Of a stretch of 64,000 bases of DNA, positions 63,091 to 64,000 are shown piece by piece. The translations under genes and the position numbers were made by a program. Every line of letters starts with the position of its first letter. Within the stretch, counting starts at the first letter, position 1. The notes below the pieces were generated by a model. That model saw nothing but the letters and a program-made list of their open reading frames with translations. It searched no databases and was not told where the DNA came from. The stretch is from Valencia hispanica (lineage: Eukaryota; Chordata; Actinopteri; Cyprinodontiformes; Valenciidae), in NCBI GenBank assembly GCA_963556495.2, contig OY747712.1:9171581-9235580 (forward strand). The letters run 5' to 3'.

Positions 63091-64000
63091 AAACCTTCCT
63101 GCTCATCTTCATGTTCTGCGATTATTTAAACCCAACCTTAAATGTACAAAAACAAAATAAAGATTCCAATTTTCGGTTATTTATTACACAAAATCAAAGC
63201 CAAACTAGAAATAAATGTGTTTAGAAAAACAAAGTACAACCTGGCTGCTTACATAAGACTTAAAAGGGAAAAGAGCGGCCCAGGGTTTTGAATAAGGAAA
63301 CTACCCAGCGAGAAAGTTTATTGACATGTCGAAAATATTTAAAACCGCTGCTAGTTTTCAAATGAATGAACGGCAGAGCTGATTCACCAAGAGGTTACAG
63401 GTACATAAACCCCAAGAAGTGCGGCTGCTCAGACACTACAGGCTTGAGTTAGCATGTTAAATGGTAAATTACAGGTATTAGCTAAGGTTAATAAATAAAT
63501 TACATTCGACTGAACCATAAGTCTGCAACTCAGCTGTTGGTGTGCTCTTCCAGCATAGAGGGGAGATTTGCACATGCGTGATTAATTTGCTCTGCAAATG
63601 CTCCAACCGTAGCGGGGGCTGCTGCGCGAGGTTAGCGGTCTGTGAGCTTTCTGAGATTGGAGAGGAGTCCACCAAAGCACCACTGCTTGGTGGGTGGAAA
63701 TGCACTTCATGTCAAGTCAGCCCCAAAATGTAATCAGTTGTTCCCGGTCCCATTGCTGACATTTCCTCAAGTTTTCATTAAAATCCGTCCAAAACTTTTT
63801 GAGTTATGCTGCAAACAGACAGACAGGCACGAGAACATTACCACCTGGTGGAGGTAAATATTTGATATTGCAAATCTGAATGAACTGAAGCAACGGTGTA
63901 AAATTCACCCAAGGGAATGTAGGAGACTATGGGTGTGTCCAAATTCGGGGGCTGCATCCTTTAAAGGCTGATTATGATGCAACGAAGGCTTTCCAAATTT
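63091..64000. other. Intron sequence, nothing recognised
   Basis: No exon or repeat family was identified. 63740-63860 (cctcaagttttcattaaaat, cagacagacaggcac) has a repeat-like feel but was not classified. Confidence 0.4.

Overview
This is a piece of a vertebrate nuclear genome, almost certainly a ray-finned fish. Its only protein-coding content that I can support is five internal exons of one plus-strand gene, par-3 family cell polarity regulator (pard3). They lie at 19516-19699, 29206-29393, 29518-29661, 56175-56266 and 60633-60716. All five have GT donors, AG acceptors and mutually compatible phases. Joined, they encode about 230 residues that follow PAR-3 from the last strand of the N-terminal oligomerisation domain (CR1), through the serine-rich linker with its RRSSDP 14-3-3 site, to the start of PDZ1. 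The first exons (start codon and most of CR1) and everything after the beginning of PDZ1 lie outside the window.

The rest is intron packed with transposon debris, and this debris is what points to a teleost. L2-type LINE 3' ends (consensus tail ttcaattca, then tttatttatatagcgcc) occur at about 14705, 26403, 46339, 50574 and 62895. A second LINE family ends in 'tttcccttTgggatcaataaag'-like tails (8535-9225, 33790-34270, 44485-44540, 50275-50850, 62810-62865). There are RTE-like and other reverse-transcriptase fragments, a tRNA-derived SINE, several hAT families, pogo/Tigger-like MITEs with TA duplications, and TTAA-flanked elements with a THAP remnant. Five arrays of diverged TCCA/TGGA simple sequence are scattered through the introns; the largest is about 1 kb at 53540-54572.

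Layout: 1-19515 is the end of a large upstream intron with transposons, then a pyrimidine-rich array running to within about 115 bp of the first exon. 19700-29205 is an intron with a LINE-in-hAT nest and a four-layer nested transposon mosaic. Two exons then sit 124 bp apart. 29662-56174 is a 26.5 kb intron holding a cleanly bounded hAT element, many repeats, a perfect RFX X-box and the big minisatellite. The last two exons follow, with a TTAA element between them. 60717-64000 is the start of the next intron.

I found no RNA gene, CRISPR array, operon or new enzymatic system. The points worth a second look are well-bounded transposons with intact target-site duplications, nested insertions that give a relative age order, THAP-like remnants, two canonical X-boxes, and pyrimidine arrays just upstream of two exons. 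Teleosts have duplicated pard3 genes; which copy this is cannot be settled from this window.
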